DNA from: Candidatus Hodarchaeota archaeon
Lineage (GTDB): Archaea; Asgardarchaeota; Heimdallarchaeia; Hodarchaeales; Hodarchaeaceae
Direction: 5' to 3'
Length of the DNA stretch: 6,081 nt
Assembly: GCA_016840285.1 (NCBI GenBank)
Contig: JAEOSR010000169.1
Location: 1 to 6,081, forward strand
Each line of letters starts with the position of its first letter. The stretch's first letter is position 1. The notes beneath the pieces are model-generated. The model was not told the DNA's origin. It ran no database searches and worked only from the letters and a program-made list of their open reading frames with translations. The position numbers and the translations under genes are program-made. This document shows positions 5,200-6,081 of this stretch, piece after piece.

Positions 5200-6018
5200 A
5201 TGCAATTTAAATATGAAATGGAGCCTTCAATTGGAGAGATCAGTCCATTTTACTATTTTATCTTTCGTAAAAATGATTTGCTAGTTTTCTCTGAGAAAGA
5301 TGGAGCTGTAATCCCATTCCTATCCGATATTACTGAAATTAATCTAGATGCCATCCAGAAACGATATTTTGGATTACTAGATAACCATCCTTGTTATTTT
5401 GGAGAGGTTTCACCTGATACAGATCCACCTAAAGACATGTCTTTTCTCGGATTACGAAACTTGTATGGATTATTAGAAGAAGAGCACCTCTGGATAGCTG
5501 GTCGTGCGCTTCAACTTAGAAATTGGGATAGAACAACCCAATATTGTAGTTCTTGTGGAATTCGAACAGAAACCAATCGTAAAGAACGGGCAAAAATCTG
5601 TCCTAACTGTGGTCTTCTTAATTTTCCTAGAATTAGCCCAGCGATAATAGTGGGGGTCATAAATCAAGATACAGACCGAATTCTACTCGCCAATGGTGCA
5701 CACTTTCCCTCAAACCTTTATAGTGTTCTTGCCGGATTCGTGGAACCAGGAGAGACCCTCGAGGAGTGTGTTAGTAGGGAAGTCAAAGAAGAAGTGGGTT
5801 TAGAGGTAGAAAATATTACTTATTTTGGAAGTCAATCATGGCCCTTTCCTGATTCTCTTATGATCGGATTCTTAGCAGATTATACGAGAGGTAAGATCTC
5901 TGTTGATAAATCTGAAATCAGAGACGCGAATTGGTTTCCAAAAGACAATCTCCCTCCTATTCCAAGTAAGATCAGTATTGCACGAAAAATTATTGATTGG
6001 TTCGAGGCAAATTATTGA
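5200..6018 (+). CDS. nudC: NADH pyrophosphatase / NAD-capped RNA hydrolase (NudC type)
   Basis: This is a 272-residue zinc-ribbon Nudix hydrolase close to the usual NudC length (257 in E. coli). An N-terminal domain (1-110) is followed by a zinc ribbon with C116-x2-C119 and C134-x2-C137. FPRISPAIIVGV follows (142-153), then the Nudix box G179-x5-E185-x7-R193-E-V-K-E-E-V-G-L201. The NudC-specific SQPWPFPxS motif appears as S211-Q-S-W-P-F-P-D-S219, with serine in place of the first proline. The family cleaves NAD(H) to NMN(H) and AMP, and bacterial NudC removes NAD caps from RNA. All metal-binding glutamates (194, 197, 198) are present, so an active cytosolic enzyme is expected. I chose the ATG at 5200 because of the AAAGGG before it. 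A GTG at 5173 would add nine residues. No partner gene is evident, and the upstream direct repeats suggest its own control. Confidence 0.92.
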   Translation: MQFKYEMEPSIGEISPFYYFIFRKNDLLVFSEKDGAVIPFLSDITEINLDAIQKRYFGLLDNHPCYFGEVSPDTDPPKDMSFLGLRNLYGLLEEEHLWIAGRALQLRNWDRTTQYCSSCGIRTETNRKERAKICPNCGLLNFPRISPAIIVGVINQDTDRILLANGAHFPSNLYSVLAGFVEPGETLEECVSREVKEEVGLEVENITYFGSQSWPFPDSLMIGFLADYTRGKISVDKSEIRDANWFPKDNLPPIPSKISIARKIIDWFEANY

Positions 6019-6030
6019 AGCTATTACAAA

Positions 6031-6044
6031 AGCCGCAAAAGGCT
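6031..6044 (+). terminator. Weak hairpin after nudC
   Basis: AGCC at 6031-6034 and GGCT at 6041-6044 pair across a six-base loop, 12 bases after the nudC stop, followed by GGTTTAAATT. The stem is short and the T tract poor, so terminator function is only a possibility. Confidence 0.2.
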
Positions 6045-6071
6045 GGTTTAAATTAGAAAAGTATATTCTAG

Positions 6072-6081
6072 GCTATATATA
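6072..6081 (+). promoter_or_regulatory. TATA-like sequence at the right edge
   Basis: GCTATATATA ends the window, 54 bases or so after nudC. It resembles the other TATA elements here and probably precedes a plus-strand gene beyond the edge. The start of that gene is not visible. Confidence 0.3.

Overview
The window is AT-rich and gene-sparse, and reads as chromosomal DNA of an archaeon. The evidence is indirect. Archaeal-type TATA elements lie roughly 25-30 bases before several starts, and some transcripts look nearly leaderless. The regulators are short winged-helix proteins of a kind common in archaea, with a KYYRATAK-type wing. The gene set (DUF433, RelBE-like toxin-antitoxin, CPBP protease, NudC) occurs in archaea and bacteria alike. 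The two regulators look to me like those of Asgard (Promethearchaeota) archaea, but that placement is a weak inference without a search. No rRNA, tRNA, CRISPR array or insertion sequence was found.

Left third (1-1632): mostly decayed or weakly coding DNA around one intact gene. At the left edge a minus-strand open run could be the N-terminus of a membrane protein cut by the window. At 337-888 the minus strand carries a broken MarR-like winged-helix regulator with an in-frame amber codon and no usable start. An intact DUF433 antitoxin-like gene (994-1236) follows from a divergent promoter region. Where its toxin partner would be expected there is instead a convergent broken small gene (1240-1426, minus).

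Toxin-antitoxin module (1633-2077): a Phd/YefM- or RelB-like antitoxin overlaps a RelE/ParE-like toxin by 14 bases.

Central membrane/regulator block (2220-5042): on the minus strand, a six-helix membrane protein followed closely by a small winged-helix regulator. Diverging from it on the plus strand is a CPBP-family intramembrane protease with all three motif sets. The 120-164 bases between the two transcripts hold two copies of an inverted repeat (ATTTTGC, 7 bases, GCAAAAT) with centres 31 bases apart, plus a third palindrome. Beyond the protease is a second regulator, about 60% identical to the first with an identical putative recognition helix, and a 64-residue protein overlapping its end. 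I infer a locally regulated membrane-protein/protease locus flanked by duplicated regulators.

Right end (5074-6081): a promoter region with two direct repeats 22 bases apart leads to a NudC-type NADH pyrophosphatase/RNA de-NADding enzyme with intact zinc ribbon and Nudix box. A TATA-like sequence at the edge suggests another gene beyond.
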